Source of the DNA: JBMOKT01 sp049323895
GTDB lineage: Bacteria; Bacillota; Peptococcia; Peptococcales; BICA1-8
Length of the DNA stretch: 64,000 bases
Direction of reading: 5' to 3'
Assembly: GCA_049323895.1 (NCBI GenBank)
Contig: JBMOKT010000039.1
Location: forward strand, 344,517 to 408,516
In this document: piece after piece, positions 34,829-42,991 of the stretch
How the letters are laid out: each line of letters opens with the position of its first letter
Numbering within the stretch: position 1 is the stretch's first letter
Made by a program: the position numbers and the translations under genes
Notes under the pieces: generated by a model
What the model was told of the DNA's origin: nothing
The model's database searches: none
Seen by the model: only the letters and a program-made list of their open reading frames with translations

Positions 34829-35083
34829 ATGATAACAATCAATGTGTGTGTGGGAACTGCCTGCCATAAGAAAGGAGCCTATAGTGTAATTTATAAGCTC
34901 CAGTCAATAATTAAGGAAAAGAATTTAGGTAAAAGGACTTCGGTAAATAAGGCCTTTTGCTTTGGTCAATGCTCGCAATCGGGTATCTCAGTAAAAATTG
35001 AAAATAATGCCCGGATATATTACATCAGCGAAGAAACTATTGAAAGATTCTTAGAAGAGGAAGTAATGCCCTTAATTCAATAA
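34829..35083 (+). CDS. Small [2Fe-2S] thioredoxin-like ferredoxin
   Basis: An 84-residue protein made only of the NuoE/HndA C-terminal fold: CVGTACHKKG supplies two cysteines and CFGQCSQSG the other two. It follows hydA by 32 bp, with its own GGGGAAGGGG ribosome binding site, and ends the operon. It could be an extra electron carrier of the hydrogenase or a partner for other enzymes. Not all hydABC operons carry such a gene. Confidence 0.82.
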   Translation: MITINVCVGTACHKKGAYSVIYKLQSIIKEKNLGKRTSVNKAFCFGQCSQSGISVKIENNARIYYISEETIERFLEEEVMPLIQ

Positions 35084-35095
35084 CATTTCATAATT

Positions 35096-35120
35096 AAAGG
35101 CTGTGGATTTCACAGCCTTT
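35096..35120. terminator. Bidirectional terminator between the hydrogenase operon and pilZ gene
   Basis: AAAGGCTGTG and CACAGCCTTT, a perfect 10-bp stem with a 5-nt loop, overlapping the stop of the convergent gene. Confidence 0.82.
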
Positions 35121-35442
35121 AATAATTATCCGCAATAACTCTGCTCCAGCGGTCATAAATCTCTTTGGCTAAGGCCCCTGTTTCCCCCCCGGATAATTCA
35201 GTGAAGCTTGCACCGCAGGTATTATCACTGCACCATTGAATTTTTGCAGTAAAGCTTCCCAGTGGCAGGTTAATTAGGAGTTGCTGGTCAACATGTAAAG
35301 GTTCTTCACAGGAAAACATGAAACCACCCAAGCTTAGGTTAATAATTTTAATGGTTATCTTATTATCTGGGTGATCGATTTGCGCCTCCCAGTCAATGGG
35401 AACTCTTAAAAACCCTCTTTTTTCATCGCTATTTGACATCAT
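35119..35442 (-). CDS. PilZ-domain protein
   Basis: Small cytosolic protein of 107 residues, essentially a single PilZ domain. Both cyclic di-GMP-binding motifs are visible: R-x-x-x-R in KRGFLRVP and N-x-S-x-x-G in INLSLGGF. It probably responds to cyclic di-GMP in motility or surface behaviour. The partner is unknown, as no flagellar or pilus gene is nearby. Good AGGAGGG ribosome binding site. Confidence 0.85.
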   Translation of the reverse strand: MMSNSDEKRGFLRVPIDWEAQIDHPDNKITIKIINLSLGGFMFSCEEPLHVDQQLLINLPLGSFTAKIQWCSDNTCGASFTELSGGETGALAKEIYDRWSRVIADNY

Positions 35443-35542
35443 TTTCCCTCCTGCTAAGATATTCTCTGTGAAGCCAATAAATATGAAAATATATTGATAT
35501 CTAGAATTTTAATATAAATGATACAGAATTGCCAGTAATTAA

Positions 35543-35654
35543 TCGTCATTTCGTCTAGTCGTCGTATCGTCATCTCGTCTATTCGTTATCTCGTCAAAAA
35601 TCTAACTTACTATCCACTAGACCCTGGTTTTGCCAGTCACCAGTCACTAGTCAC
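35543..35654. repeat. Intergenic CGTC-rich and CAGTCACTAGTCAC repeats
   Basis: 35543-35595 is an imperfect series of CGTC, TCGTC and TCGTCAT words; 35631-35654 reads CCAGTCACCAGTCACTAGTCAC. Part of the 290-bp gap before the molybdopterin enzyme; nothing else was recognised there. Confidence 0.5.
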
Positions 35655-35732
35655 TCTTAAAACTTTACATATTCCAGTTCTACTTACAGTTTGTTATGAT
35701 TGATGTAATAAAAAACTTAGGAGGAGAGAATA

Positions 35733-37739
35733 TTGAATCGGGAGATTAAAAAATCTGTCTGCCCCTTCGACTGTCCGGATACTTGTGGGCTTGTGGTAGA
35801 AGTGGAAAATGGCAATGCAGTAAAAATTAAAGGGGACAGCGAACACCCTTTTACCCGGGGTACTTTATGCCCCAAAATGTTAAACTATGAAAAAACTGTC
35901 TATTCACCTGAGAGGATTTTAACTCCATTGATTCGTACTGGTCCTAAGGGATCCAACAGATTCACAGAGATTCCCTGGGATGAAGCGATAGAACAAATAA
36001 AAACCCGATGGTTGGATATTATCGACAAATATGGATCAGAGGCAATTTTACCCTATTCTTATGCAGGAACGATGGGGATAGTTCAAAGAAACTGCGGAGA
36101 AGCCTTCTTCTATCGATTGGGTGCTTCCCGATTGGACAGGACAATCTGTTCCTCTGCCAAAGGTTACGGTTGGGCTTCTGTAATGGGAGGGACACCGGCT
36201 CCACACCCCGATGAGGTGCTGGAAAGTGACTTGATAATACTGTGGGGGACTAACGCTGCCGCCACAAATATACATTTTTTGCAAAATGTCCGTAGGGTCA
36301 AGAAAAAGGGTGCCCAGGTTTGGTTAATAGAAACCCATGAAACACCTACGGCGGCAGCTGCGGATCGGGTTATCATAGTGAAACCGGGTAGTGATGGTGC
36401 TTTAGCCCTTGGCATGATGCATATTTTAGAACGGGACAGTCTCATAGATAAGGAATTCATTGAAAATTACGTTTTAGGGTATAAAGAATTAAAGGAAAAC
36501 CTGAGGGATTATACACCGGAAAATGTAAGCAAAATAACCGGGCTAGCTGAAAAGGAAATAGTGGAATTAGCTCATCTCTATGCAAGTGCCCGGGCTCCAT
36601 TTATCAGTCTGGGTACAGGACTTTCCCGTTATGGAAATGGGGCGATGACAGTTAGGTGCATTACCTGCCTGCCCGCTGTTATTGGTGCCTGGCAAAAAAG
36701 AGGGGGAGGTCTTTTTGCCAATATTGCTACCTCGGGTGCCTTTGCAGGTAATATCATTACCAGGGAGGACTTTAATAGAAGGGCAACAAGACTAATTAAC
36801 ATGAACCAGCTAGGTGAGGCCCTTACTAAAATAACCGACCCTCCTGTTATGGGTTTTTATGTGTATCATTCTAATCCTGCGGCGGTTGCCCCGGATCAAA
36901 ATATGGTTATTGAGGGCTTGAAGAGGGAGGATTTATTCACAGTAATCCATGAGAGGTTTATGACAGATACCGCACTATATGCAGATATTATTCTGCCAGC
37001 CACTACTTCTCTGGAACACTCGGATATCTACCGTTCCTTTGGTCACTATTGTCTGCAGCGGGCGTTTCCTGTCATTAAACCTTTGGGTAAAGCAAAATCA
37101 AACTGGGATGTTTTCTCCCTGTTGGCTAAGGCATTGGATTTCACCGAGGAATATTTTTGCCAAACTGCCGATGAGTTAATTGAAAAATTACTAGACTCTC
37201 CTACACCCTGGTTGCAGCAGGTTAATCTTGATGACTTAAAAAGTGGAAAAGCTGTGGAGCTGCCTCTTCCTGAAGATTATAAATTAAAGTTTAAAACACC
37301 TTCCGGAAAAATTGAAATTTTAAACCCAAGGGAAGATAAATCCCTGCCGGGATATTTTCCACCCCATGGTGATGATGCAGCTTATTGGTTTATGAATGCT
37401 CCCAGTATATATTCACTAAATTCAACTTTTAACGAACAGCCTGAGCTGGTATGTAAAAAAGGTGAAATGAATTTATTTATGAACCCTGTGGACGCAGAAA
37501 AGGAAGGATTGTCTGACGGGCAGCAGGTAAAAGCTTATAATAAAAGAGGAGAAGTTGATTTCATTCTAAAGATTAGCAATAGGGCCCCCCAGGGAGTAGT
37601 GTTTTCCGAAGGAATACGTTGGATAAAAGACTGTCCCGGCAGCCGCTCTGTAAATGCCCTTACCTCTCAGCGCTTGACTGACAGGGCTAATGGCAGTACC
37701 TTTTATGATACTAAAGTAGATGTCCGGAAAAAGGTTTAG
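35733..37739 (+). CDS. Molybdopterin-dependent oxidoreductase
   Basis: Cytosolic-looking (no twin-arginine or Sec signal) Mo/W-bis-PGD enzyme of 668 residues in the formate dehydrogenase/polysulfide reductase superfamily. An N-terminal [4Fe-4S] site has CPFDCPDTCG and GTLCPK; cofactor-binding regions include DLIILWGTNAAAT and IVKPGSDGALALGM; the C-terminal MopB domain runs from NEQPEL to DRANGS. The candidate metal-ligand zone reads TICSSAKGYG. No partner Fe-S or membrane subunit is adjacent, so electron partner and substrate are unknown. TTG start after AGGAGGAGAG. Confidence 0.9.
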   Translation: MNREIKKSVCPFDCPDTCGLVVEVENGNAVKIKGDSEHPFTRGTLCPKMLNYEKTVYSPERILTPLIRTGPKGSNRFTEIPWDEAIEQIKTRWLDIIDKYGSEAILPYSYAGTMGIVQRNCGEAFFYRLGASRLDRTICSSAKGYGWASVMGGTPAPHPDEVLESDLIILWGTNAAATNIHFLQNVRRVKKKGAQVWLIETHETPTAAAADRVIIVKPGSDGALALGMMHILERDSLIDKEFIENYVLGYKELKENLRDYTPENVSKITGLAEKEIVELAHLYASARAPFISLGTGLSRYGNGAMTVRCITCLPAVIGAWQKRGGGLFANIATSGAFAGNIITREDFNRRATRLINMNQLGEALTKITDPPVMGFYVYHSNPAAVAPDQNMVIEGLKREDLFTVIHERFMTDTALYADIILPATTSLEHSDIYRSFGHYCLQRAFPVIKPLGKAKSNWDVFSLLAKALDFTEEYFCQTADELIEKLLDSPTPWLQQVNLDDLKSGKAVELPLPEDYKLKFKTPSGKIEILNPREDKSLPGYFPPHGDDAAYWFMNAPSIYSLNSTFNEQPELVCKKGEMNLFMNPVDAEKEGLSDGQQVKAYNKRGEVDFILKISNRAPQGVVFSEGIRWIKDCPGSRSVNALTSQRLTDRANGSTFYDTKVDVRKKV

Positions 37740-37764
37740 AAGGCCTCCTCAGGGAGGTCTTTTG
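37740..37764 (+). terminator. Terminator after the molybdopterin enzyme
   Basis: AGGCCTCC and GGAGGTCT (one wobble) with a short loop, then TTTGG. Confidence 0.65.
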
Positions 37765-37823
37765 GTTAACACTGTTTTTGCTATAATAAAACTGTAAAAT
37801 AGTTAATTTAAAGGAGGAACACG

Positions 37824-38471
37824 GTGTTCTACTTAAAAAATGTGAAATACAAAAACATACTTCAGATAAAAGAATTAACCATTTACCCGGAAAAAGTCAC
37901 TTGTATTATAGGTGAGAGCGGCAGTGGGAAAACTACCTTGTTAAAACTGTTAAACAACATGATATCTAGTGATGAAGGGATAATTACATATAAAGGGGAA
38001 TCCATATCAGCAATTAATCCTATCCAGTTGCGCAGGAAAGTTGTTATGCTAAATCAAAACCCTGCAATTTTCGCCGGTACTTTAAAGGACAACCTGTTAA
38101 TAGGCTTGCAATTTGCCGAACGACCCTTAGTTAAAGATAAGGAGTTAGCTGAAGTACTTGGACTGGTTCAGTTGAAAAAGGACTTAGGGGCAAATGCCGA
38201 GCAGATGTCCGGTGGGGAAAAACAGCGTTTGGCACTGGCCAGGGTATTACTGTTGGAGCCGGAGGTACTGCTCTTGGATGAACCCACCTCTGCCTTAGAT
38301 GAGGAGACGGAGAAAGAGGTTTTGGATAGAATTGTACAGAACACAAAAGCACGGGCGGCTTCACTGGTAATGATTACCCACTCGAAGATTATGGCCGAAA
38401 GCTATGGGGATTATATAGTTGAAGTTAAAAATGGGAAAATAGTCTCAACCAAGGAGGGTAAACATGGATAA
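37824..38471 (+). CDS. fetA: ABC exporter ATPase, FetA-like
   Basis: ATPase of 215 residues with Walker A GESGSGKTT, Q-loop NQNP, signature MSGGEKQRLALAR, Walker B VLLLDEPTSALDEE and H-loop MITHS. Paired with the FetB-like permease (8-bp overlap). In Escherichia coli FetAB raises resistance to iron and peroxide stress, presumably by metal export. GTG start after AAAGGAGGAA. Confidence 0.85.
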   Translation: MFYLKNVKYKNILQIKELTIYPEKVTCIIGESGSGKTTLLKLLNNMISSDEGIITYKGESISAINPIQLRRKVVMLNQNPAIFAGTLKDNLLIGLQFAERPLVKDKELAEVLGLVQLKKDLGANAEQMSGGEKQRLALARVLLLEPEVLLLDEPTSALDEETEKEVLDRIVQNTKARAASLVMITHSKIMAESYGDYIVEVKNGKIVSTKEGKHG

Positions 38472-39243
38472 GATTATAGATTTAACGCTAATTCAGCTAA
38501 TATCAGCATATGTTTTTATAGCTGTTTTGTTGGTTATTGTCAGATTAAAAGGCATACCCCGGGAAAGGGAAATTCTTTTGGGAAGTATAAGAATGACTGT
38601 ACAACTTATTTTAGTGGGGTATTTGTTGGCTTATGTTTTTGAGAATAGCAATCCCCTTTATACGATAATAATAATCGCTGTAATGGAGGTATTTGCTGTC
38701 TTTAATATTTTCAACAGGGTAAAAAGGGAACTATCCTCCCGGTTAAAAAAGGTTATTGCCTATGCAGTAGTCATGGGGACTCTGGTGGGTCAGTTTTATT
38801 TTATTCTAATAGTGCTTAAACTTTCCCCCTGGTTTGAGCCTAGATATTTTATTCCTATTGCGGGGATGATGATTGGAAATTCAATGACTGGCATATCCCT
38901 AGGGGTTGATCGGCTGTTGGATGGGTTTTATGCCAAGAAAAACTTGGTGGAGTCAGCACTGATGCTGGGCGCAACACCAAAAGCAGCTTCCCGGGAGATT
39001 GTAAACAGTTCCTTTGATGCTGCAGTATTGCCGACAATCAATTCTATGGTTGGCATGGGCATTGTATTTTTACCTGGAATGATGACCGGACAAATTTTAT
39101 CGGGTACGTCACCTTTAATAGCCATTGAATACCAAATTGCAATTATGTTGGGAATAGTAGGTTGTGTTTCCTTAACAGTTTTTATATTTGTGCAAATGGC
39201 CTATAAAACATTTTTTAATAAATACAGCCAGTTAAATATCTAA
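38464..39243 (+). CDS. fetB: ABC exporter permease, FetB-like (UPF0014)
   Basis: Integral membrane protein of 259 residues with about seven hydrophobic segments. Family patterns include YFIPIAGMMIGNSMTGISLG (split here as PIAGMMIGNSM and TGISLGVDR), ALMLGATPKAAS and GMMTGQILSG. Works with the upstream ATPase, probably in metal (iron) efflux. Confidence 0.9.
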   Translation: MDKIIDLTLIQLISAYVFIAVLLVIVRLKGIPREREILLGSIRMTVQLILVGYLLAYVFENSNPLYTIIIIAVMEVFAVFNIFNRVKRELSSRLKKVIAYAVVMGTLVGQFYFILIVLKLSPWFEPRYFIPIAGMMIGNSMTGISLGVDRLLDGFYAKKNLVESALMLGATPKAASREIVNSSFDAAVLPTINSMVGMGIVFLPGMMTGQILSGTSPLIAIEYQIAIMLGIVGCVSLTVFIFVQMAYKTFFNKYSQLNI

Positions 39244-39340
39244 TATAAATTTCATAATTTCTACACAATTAGTTCAAGGTTTTATCAAAAACTTTGTATA
39301 TAGTTAGTGGCGTAAACAAATTTAACTGTGGGGTGAAATT

Positions 39341-39523
39341 ATGAAAAAATTATTTTCCGTGGCTTTAGTTGGTATATTTCTTCTTTCCTTTAGCGGCTCC
39401 GCTTTTGCGGCTAATGCCGTATCTCAAATGGCAGTAACAAAAGGCGGGCGGCATGTAGCCCAATGTGCTCAAAGTATGGATAAGGGCATTTCCGAATGTG
39501 CCAAAATGCCTGAATGTAACTAA
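39341..39523 (+). CDS. Small secreted cysteine-containing peptide, unknown
   Basis: 60 residues. A clean signal peptide (MKKLFSVALVG start, SAFA cleavage site) leaves a mature peptide of about 37 residues with three cysteines (AQCAQ, SECAK, PECN). Strong ribosome binding site GGGGTGAAATT and a good downstream terminator support expression. It is next to a FetAB-type exporter and a Mn catalase. No family recognised. Confidence 0.6.
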   Translation: MKKLFSVALVGIFLLSFSGSAFAANAVSQMAVTKGGRHVAQCAQSMDKGISECAKMPECN

Positions 39524-39530
39524 TAAACAA

Positions 39531-39563
39531 AAAAGGTGCTCGCCAAAGGCGAGGACCTTTTTT
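39531..39563 (+). terminator. Terminator after the small secreted peptide gene
   Basis: AAAAGGTGCTCGCC and GGCGAGGACCTTTT around a 3-nt loop, then TTT. Confidence 0.88.
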
Positions 39564-39602
39564 TGCGGTCAATAGTCAATGGTCAATAGTAGATAGTCCA
39601 TA
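39564..39602. repeat. GTCAATAGTCAATG-type intergenic repeat
   Basis: GGTCAATAGTCAATGGTCAATAG followed by TAGATAGTCC. A variant of the dispersed short-repeat family. Confidence 0.5.
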
Positions 39603-39632
39603 ACCCTAATCTTACCCCAAAAGTCTAACTAA

Positions 39633-40310
39633 CTATTGATGTCTTCTAGGACTATTAAAGCTAGGCGGTGTTGGCTGAGGAGGCTGGAAGCCTTGCCCAG
39701 GTGTAGATAAGTCAAAATAAAGTTTGGAATCTTCAGTGACACCAAAGTCTTTATTGGAGCCCTCATGCTGAACCTTATTCAGCGCTTCTCTAAATAAGGC
39801 ATTGTGGGCTTCTTCCCTGTTTAATAAGAAATCAATAGTTTCACGGACATATTTGTCATTTATCTGGCGATATAGATACTCATAAACAACTTTGGCCCTT
39901 TGTTCCGCAGCTATGTTAGATAATAAATCTGCCGCAATGTCCCCTGTTACGTTTACATAGTTGGCTGTCCAGGGTGCACCCGAGGAATTTACTAGTAGTG
40001 GTGCAAGACCGCCTAATGTATGGGTCTCAATTTCTCCCGCCGGAACTTGGCTTGCATCAACTTCATGACCGTTTAATAAATTGATTGTTTGGGCTACCAT
40101 CTCCATGTGGCTGAATTCTTCCGCCCCAATATCCAAAAATAAGTCTTTAATGGCCTTGTCTTTAACCCTAAAGCTTTGGGAAATATATTGTAAACCTGCT
40201 TTTAATTCCCCATTGGGACCGCCCAACTGTTCCTGCATCAATACGGCATACTGGGGATTAGGACGTTCCACCCGAACATCTTGTAATAATTTTTTGTCAT
40301 GCATAAACAT
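39633..40310 (-). CDS. Manganese catalase family protein (CotJC-like)
   Basis: Ferritin-like dimanganese catalase family protein of about 225 residues, of the short spore-coat CotJC type. The metal-ligand helices contain LQYISQSF, GAEEFSHMEMVA, AAEQRAKVVYEYL and NREEAHNALFREAL. The C-terminus is Pro-rich (QPPQPTPPSFNS). It probably disproportionates hydrogen peroxide or forms part of the spore coat. ATG 40310 is preferred to the GTG at 40322, which overlaps the GGAGG ribosome binding site; a further in-frame ATG is at 40304. Confidence 0.88.
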   Translation of the reverse strand: MFMHDKKLLQDVRVERPNPQYAVLMQEQLGGPNGELKAGLQYISQSFRVKDKAIKDLFLDIGAEEFSHMEMVAQTINLLNGHEVDASQVPAGEIETHTLGGLAPLLVNSSGAPWTANYVNVTGDIAADLLSNIAAEQRAKVVYEYLYRQINDKYVRETIDFLLNREEAHNALFREALNKVQHEGSNKDFGVTEDSKLYFDLSTPGQGFQPPQPTPPSFNSPRRHQ

Positions 40311-40478
40311 TTTTAAAAACACCTCCGATTTTAGTATGCGTAAAATTGAAAATTATATTAAATTATTTTAAGAAATTAAGGATTATAAGATAAATAGGAT
40401 TATTTTAACATTTGCTAACCGAACATATGTTTGATTATAATTAAACTACAATTTTAAATTTTAGATAGGTGAATACAA

Positions 40479-41738
40479 ATGATAGACTATGGTACACTGC
40501 CCAAACACGACGTATTATGTATTGACATGAAAAGCTTCTATGCCAGCTGTGAATGCGCTGCCAGACAAGTAGACCCTTTAAATGCTTATTTAGCAGTGAT
40601 AGGTGATAAAAGTTACAGTGGAAGCATTGTCCTGGCATCCACCCCCAGAATGAAAAAAGAATATGGAATTAAAACAGGCAGCAGATTATTCCAGATACCA
40701 AAAGATCCCAAAATCCATCTGGTAGAAGCCAGGATGGCCCTTTATTTAAACCAATCAGTACAAATTACCCGCTTTTTAAATGAATTCGCTCCTTTAGAAG
40801 CCATTCACACTTATAGTGTCGATGAGTTTTGGCTGTGCAGCAATGGCACCCATAAATTGTTTGGCGACAAATGGGAACTGGCGGAGAAAATCAAAAAAGG
40901 TATTTATGAAAGGTTTAAACTGCCCTGCTGCATAGGTATTGGGCCAAATAAGTTTTTAGCCAAGGTAATTTTGGATGTGGAGGCTAAGGAAAAAGGAATT
41001 GCTGAATGCAGGTATGAGGATGTCTCTCGAAAGCTATGGTCTCAACCGGTGGAAAAAATTTGGGGAATAGGGCGCAGAATGAAAAGAAGGCTTAATATGA
41101 TGGGTATATTGACCCTGGGACATTTGGCAAACTATCCCCTCGACCAGTTAAATAAAGTATTCGGCATACTGGGAGACCAACTTTACTGGCATGCCTGGGG
41201 GATTGATTTATCGCCGGTTACCGCAGGTTCTGAGGTTGATGTCCAAAAAGGTTTTGGTCATGGAATTACCCTTCTGCGGGACTATAAAAATATAGAAGAA
41301 ATTAAAACAGTAATATTGGAATTGTCGGAAGAAATTGCCCGGCGGGCCCGTCAGGCTAAGATGGCAGGTAAAACTGTAAGCTTAGGGTTAGTATACAGCT
41401 ATGGAGTGGGTCGCGGCGGCTTCTTCCGTTCCTCTACTCAGCAGTTGGCTACCAACATTACAGTGGAAATTTATCAAACAGCCTTAAAAATTTTAAGTAA
41501 TAACTATAGTGGTGAAGCTGTGCGGCAGGTTCATTTATCCTTGACAAATTTATCTTTGGATAGGGCCATACAGCTCAGTCTTTTTGATGACAGATTAAAA
41601 GCCCACAATCTTGGCTATGCCATTGATGAAATCCGGAATAAATTTGGCAGTAAGAGCCTTTTAAGGGCACAGAGTTATACTAGGGGCGGGATAATGCCTG
41701 ATAGAACCAAAAAAATAGGGGGGCATAAGGCGCTATGA
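40479..41738 (+). CDS. Y-family DNA polymerase (UvrX/DinB-like)
   Basis: Translesion polymerase of 419 residues. The palm domain has the metal Asp in CIDMKSFYASCE and the Asp-Glu pair in YSVDEFWL. IGIGPNKFLAKV marks the thumb entry, WGIGRRMKRRLNMMG the helix-hairpin-helix region, and the little finger domain follows. The SFYASCE plus YolD partner arrangement matches Bacillus UvrX/YqjW. Overlaps the YolD-like gene by 4 bp. Confidence 0.92.
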   Translation: MIDYGTLPKHDVLCIDMKSFYASCECAARQVDPLNAYLAVIGDKSYSGSIVLASTPRMKKEYGIKTGSRLFQIPKDPKIHLVEARMALYLNQSVQITRFLNEFAPLEAIHTYSVDEFWLCSNGTHKLFGDKWELAEKIKKGIYERFKLPCCIGIGPNKFLAKVILDVEAKEKGIAECRYEDVSRKLWSQPVEKIWGIGRRMKRRLNMMGILTLGHLANYPLDQLNKVFGILGDQLYWHAWGIDLSPVTAGSEVDVQKGFGHGITLLRDYKNIEEIKTVILELSEEIARRARQAKMAGKTVSLGLVYSYGVGRGGFFRSSTQQLATNITVEIYQTALKILSNNYSGEAVRQVHLSLTNLSLDRAIQLSLFDDRLKAHNLGYAIDEIRNKFGSKSLLRAQSYTRGGIMPDRTKKIGGHKAL

Positions 41739-42076
41739 GGGATAGGGGTTCAATTAAATGGTCCTCCCTTATGCTGCCTGAACATAAGGAACTTCTTAAA
41801 AAACTGGCAGAAGAACAGAATCATGTAAAAAAGCCTATTTTAACCGAGGATAGGTATGAGCAAATAAATCAAACACTGATCTATGCCATTAAAAATTCCC
41901 TCCCTATCAGCATAAAGTTTTACCAGTCCAATAGTTTATATACTGTTCAAGGCGTTGTGAAAATGTGCGACCCCCTGACCCAAAAGTTAAAGCTTATAGA
42001 TAATGCCAATAAGGAACTGATACTTTATTTAGAGCAGATTATTGATAGTGAAATTATATCCGGCAGCTATGAATAG
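41735..42076 (+). CDS. YolD-like protein
   Basis: 113 residues. The N-terminal MRDRGSIKWSSLMLPEH is the YolD signature, and KMCDPLTQKLKL belongs to its SH3-like barrel. It is coupled to the Y-family polymerase (ATGA overlap), as in Bacillus, where YolD proteins are thought to modulate the polymerase in the SOS response. Confidence 0.85.
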   Translation: MRDRGSIKWSSLMLPEHKELLKKLAEEQNHVKKPILTEDRYEQINQTLIYAIKNSLPISIKFYQSNSLYTVQGVVKMCDPLTQKLKLIDNANKELILYLEQIIDSEIISGSYE

Positions 42077-42147
42077 GCTGACTGATGTAGATTTTGAAGG
42101 ATTTTGTACAAATAAATAGAATTATTTAAGCAATAGACTATTGGCGG

Positions 42148-42354
42148 GTGAGGGAATTGTTTAAGTATACTGCTGTAATAGATTACTATGATAAAAACAA
42201 AGCCCAAAGGGTTATCCGAAAGACTGTCAATGCCAGGAATATTAAAGATGCAGTCAAACAGCTGAATGCATTGGGGAAAATAATTAATATTTACTGGGAA
42301 GAGGTGCCTAATATTGCCGCCGATCGGCAGTTGGAGATGTTTACAATTAATTAG
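42148..42354 (+). CDS. Small conserved-looking protein, unknown
   Basis: About 65-68 residues, with a mixed strand-helix pattern (YTAVIDYYDKNKAQ, ARNIKDAVKQLNALG, NIYWEEVPN). It follows polymerase and YolD genes after 71 bp and may belong to the same operon. The start is either GTG 42148 or TTG 42157, which follows GGGTGAGGG by a short gap. Family not recognised. Confidence 0.55.
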   Translation: MRELFKYTAVIDYYDKNKAQRVIRKTVNARNIKDAVKQLNALGKIINIYWEEVPNIAADRQLEMFTIN

Positions 42355-42403
42355 TGGCTAGTGGCTTGTATATGCAACAACTACGAAAGGAGTTGAAAAA
42401 ATA

Positions 42404-42925
42404 GTGCAAAATAGTTTTCTTAACTGGAAAATGGCTGTGGAATTTCACGGTCATGCCTGTCCTGGTTTAGCATATGGTGTTAGGGCCAGTGAGATTGGCC
42501 TTGAGTTATTAAACTGTCAACGGTCTGGGGATGAGGAAATACTGGCAATTGTTGAGACAGATGCCTGTAGTGTGGATGGGATACAGGTTGTTGCCGGTTG
42601 TACCTTTGGTAAAGGCAACTTAATTTTTCGGGATTTTGGGAAACAGGCTTTCACCTTTGCCCGCAGGGATAATGGGGAAGCGGTAAGAATGGTAATGAAA
42701 AGGGTAAATATTGAAGATAGGCAGGAAAAAATAAAATTTATTTTAGAGGGTCCTCAGGAAGAGATATGCACTGTCCAGAGGGTAAAAGTTCAACTGCCTG
42801 AAAAGGCAAAGATTTTTAATTCCATACGTTGTGAAGAGTGTGGAGAAAGTTTTATGGAATCCAGGGGAAGGTTGCAGGACGGAAAGATAGTCTGCTTAAG
42901 CTGTTTTCAAGAATACAAAAGATAA
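42404..42925 (+). CDS. FmdE-family protein with C-terminal zinc ribbon
   Basis: 173 residues. The N-terminal FmdE domain has FHGHACPGLAYGVRAS and ETDACSVDGIQVVAGCTFGKGNL, including Cys and His for metal binding. The C-terminal ribbon has CEECGE and CLSCFQ. The family is named after a formylmethanofuran dehydrogenase-associated protein but also occurs in bacteria near molybdenum enzymes, where its role is unclear. The nearest Mo enzyme is 5 kb upstream. GTG start after GAAAGGAG. Confidence 0.85.
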   Translation: MQNSFLNWKMAVEFHGHACPGLAYGVRASEIGLELLNCQRSGDEEILAIVETDACSVDGIQVVAGCTFGKGNLIFRDFGKQAFTFARRDNGEAVRMVMKRVNIEDRQEKIKFILEGPQEEICTVQRVKVQLPEKAKIFNSIRCEECGESFMESRGRLQDGKIVCLSCFQEYKR

Positions 42926-42933
42926 AAGATTGC

Positions 42934-42952
42934 ATCGGGACAAAGACCCGAT
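42934..42952. repeat. Short inverted repeat after the FmdE-like gene
   Basis: ATCGGG and CCCGAT around a 7-nt loop; adjacent to the stronger terminator at 42965. Confidence 0.5.
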
Positions 42953-42964
42953 ATGGGTAGGAAG

Positions 42965-42990
42965 GAGCCCTCAATTATGAGGGCTCTTGG
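42965..42990. terminator. Terminator between convergent FmdE-like and aminotransferase genes
   Basis: GAGCCCTC and GAGGGCTC with a 6-nt loop, then TTGGTTT. Confidence 0.78.
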
Positions 42991-42991
42991 T

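Noticed and set aside
35543..35654. Possible CRISPR array
   Set aside because: Repeat words are 4-10 bp, irregularly spaced, without unique 30-bp spacers, and no cas genes are near.
39341..39523. Bacteriocin precursor
   Set aside because: Has a Sec-type signal peptide, no double-glycine leader, and no modification, immunity or export genes nearby.
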